Below, piece by piece: positions 62,169 to 64,000 of a stretch of 64,000 nt of DNA; position 1 is the stretch's first letter; each line of letters opens with the position of its first letter. Both the position numbers and the translations under genes were made by a program. Origin of the DNA: Pampus argenteus (lineage: Eukaryota; Chordata; Actinopteri; Scombriformes; Stromateidae); assembly GCA_036937835.1 (NCBI GenBank), contig CM072878.1, positions 19,977,001 through 20,041,000 on the forward strand, in the 5' to 3' direction. A model generated the notes under the pieces. That model was given only the letters and a program-made list of their open reading frames with translations. It was not told the DNA's origin and searched no databases.

Positions 62169-63107
62169 CTTAGTATTTGTCTCTGTGAAGTACGAGAGAA
62201 AATAACCCACAGCTGCTGGCACTGTGCTTTTATATGTTACCAACTGCTCGTTCATTGGTGGGATTGAGCGTAACTGTAATCGTCCAATCAGAAACGAGTT
62301 CTGCCCGCTTCCTGTGTTCGCTACAAAGCTTCCGCTTGGCGCCTTTTGGGATTTCAAAGCAAACGTGTCCTCTAAAATATTTCTTCCACTTTCAAGTAAA
62401 AGTGAAATACGGAGCCCCGAAAGTCCAGAAAGGTGAAATTTATGCTCACAAGGTCATTTACTACAAATACATATGAAATAAATAAAATACTGTGACTGTT
62501 CAACAATTATTTACAGCCAATAAACTTGTTAGTAAAATTTCTTTTGACTGAAGCTGGACAACAAAAAGGTAAAACAGCACATTGAATGTCTCCATACAAT
62601 GAAACATGTGTAATAGGACCACTCTAGTTTTATTATTATATGTATATTATACATTTAAACAGGCAGAGGCTGCATTCATAGCAGAGGCCGTTTGTCCCTG
62701 AACAAACCAGCAGCATCAAGATATGTAGAGCCTTTAATTATTATCAGTCATTAATAAAAGGTTAAATCTGCCAGTGATCAGTTCATGCATACCTTGTGTT
62801 TCCATAATTGAATTGTGCCATTTTAGTTTCATATTTCTGAATGAATGAACAGAATCTCTAATCCTGTTAGTAGTTGAAATACACCCATAACCAACATTTA
62901 ATCCTCAAAATAGTGACCATTTATCTTTAGGGTTAATCTGGAATGTGTTTTGGGGAGAGCATCTGCATATTTTGACAGTATAACCATTATTTGGTATGAA
63001 GGAACAAAACACTTGAGCACACTTTTCAATATGATAGATAATATGGGTATCAGGGTGTGTGTGTGTGTGTGTGTGATGGACATGTTGCTCTATTAGGGTG
63101 TGTGTGT
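62169..63107. other. H2A-H3 spacer
   Basis: Contains the H2A promoter, then AT-rich sequence with a (GT)n run at 63055-63076 directly downstream of the H3 stem-loop. No further histone gene lies between them. Confidence 0.7.
62227..62258 (-). promoter_or_regulatory. H2A core promoter (TATA and CCAAT)
   Basis: TATAAAAG on the minus strand at 62234-62227, about 60 bp upstream of the ATG, and CCAAT at 62258-62254. Typical histone gene promoter spacing. Confidence 0.75.
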
Positions 63108-63123
63108 GGCTCTTAAAAGAGCC
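63108..63123 (-). terminator. histone 3' stem-loop of H3 gene
   Basis: The identical 16-base hairpin ggctcttttaagagcc on the minus strand, 31 bases after the H3 stop codon. Confidence 0.95.
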
Positions 63124-63153
63124 GTTGAGTGTCGCTGCTGGTCCCGGGGCAGT

Positions 63154-63567
<414 letters not shown>

Positions 63568-63625
63568 GCTCTGCCGTTTCTCTGTTTACACACAGAATGA
63601 ATGCGGCAGGACGGCGTGTGGCGGC

Positions 63626-63706
63626 TTTATATAAGGCTGCCGGAGCGAGGCCGACCCTGATTGGTCCAGGCCGCGGCAGCGCGCGCTGTGACAGACACGC
63701 TATTGG
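63626..63706 (-). promoter_or_regulatory. H3 core promoter (TATA, two CCAAT boxes)
   Basis: TATATAAA on the minus strand at 63633-63626, with CCAAT at 63664-63660 and 63706-63702. The spacing is that of replication-dependent histone promoters. Confidence 0.85.
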
Positions 63707-64000
63707 CTAACAACAATTTGAAAATGAAATAAATCACTCCTCCACAAAGAAACACAGGACAGCTTTTATTTGACTGAAACTAACATACAACATAACATAC
63801 AAATATCCATACATTCATCTATGTTCTTATTACATATATTCATGCTCACAGAACACGTCTGAAGCATTTTTTTGGAAACATTAACTGCTTACACTAAACA
63901 TGAATACTACAAATTAGTGAAGCCCATACAGTATAAAACTTATTCAAACTGTTGAATCATGACTATTATTATAAAGTTTTCACACGCACACACACACACG
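63707..64000. other. sequence upstream of H3
   Basis: AT-rich, ending in a (CA)n run from about 63980 to the window edge. No gene seen. Confidence 0.7.

Overview
The window is vertebrate nuclear DNA, almost certainly from a ray-finned (teleost, probably percomorph-type) fish. The grounds are multi-exon genes with GT-AG introns whose proteins match known vertebrate families, abundant CA microsatellites, and fish-type repeats (Tc1 remnants, MITEs, LINE reverse-transcriptase fragments and a 5S-rRNA-derived SINE). Species is not determinable from the sequence alone.

Layout. Positions 1-32214 (minus strand) hold the 5' part of caskin2, a synaptic-type scaffold protein: six ankyrin repeats, an SH3 domain, a Ser-rich linker and the start of the first SAM domain. 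The gene runs off the left edge, so its second SAM domain, proline-rich tail and stop codon are missing. Every exon junction phase was checked; one 17-nt microexon (9028-9044) is needed to keep frame. Positions 32215-38698 are the caskin2 upstream region: paired CRE sites, a palindromic AT-rich array, a probable non-coding first exon and repeats. Positions 38699-49037 (minus) are mxra7, a small single-pass membrane protein whose second coding exon is greatly enlarged by a 16-residue Pro/Glu/Val repeat. Positions 51406-57494 (minus) are jmjd6, complete in six exons (402 residues, human protein 403). Positions 58105-60701 (plus) are mettl23, complete in five exons (231 residues), head-to-head with jmjd6 across a CCAAT-containing shared promoter. 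Positions 61730-63564 (minus) hold two intronless replication-dependent histone genes, H2A then H3.2, each with the histone 3' stem-loop.

The mxra7-jmjd6-mettl23 block has the same order and orientation as human 17q25; caskin2 is also on 17q25 in human but farther away. In human, SRSF2 and MFSD11 follow METTL23; here histone genes follow instead. There is no operon-like coordination. The clearest functional coupling is the divergent jmjd6/mettl23 promoter: an Fe(II)/2-oxoglutarate JmjC oxygenase and an arginine methyltransferase-family enzyme, both acting on nuclear proteins.

The introns and intergenic spaces carry the more unusual material: a 20-bp minisatellite with a roughly 270-bp higher-order repeat (about 3.57-4.65 kb), a 36-bp, 19-copy minisatellite of dyad-containing units (16.02-16.71 kb), a 510-bp polypyrimidine tract (21.57-22.08 kb), a three-copy interspersed element (24.5, 32.6 and 38.1 kb), TIR elements, and a recent 5S-derived SINE with a perfect 11-bp target-site duplication inside mettl23 intron 1.
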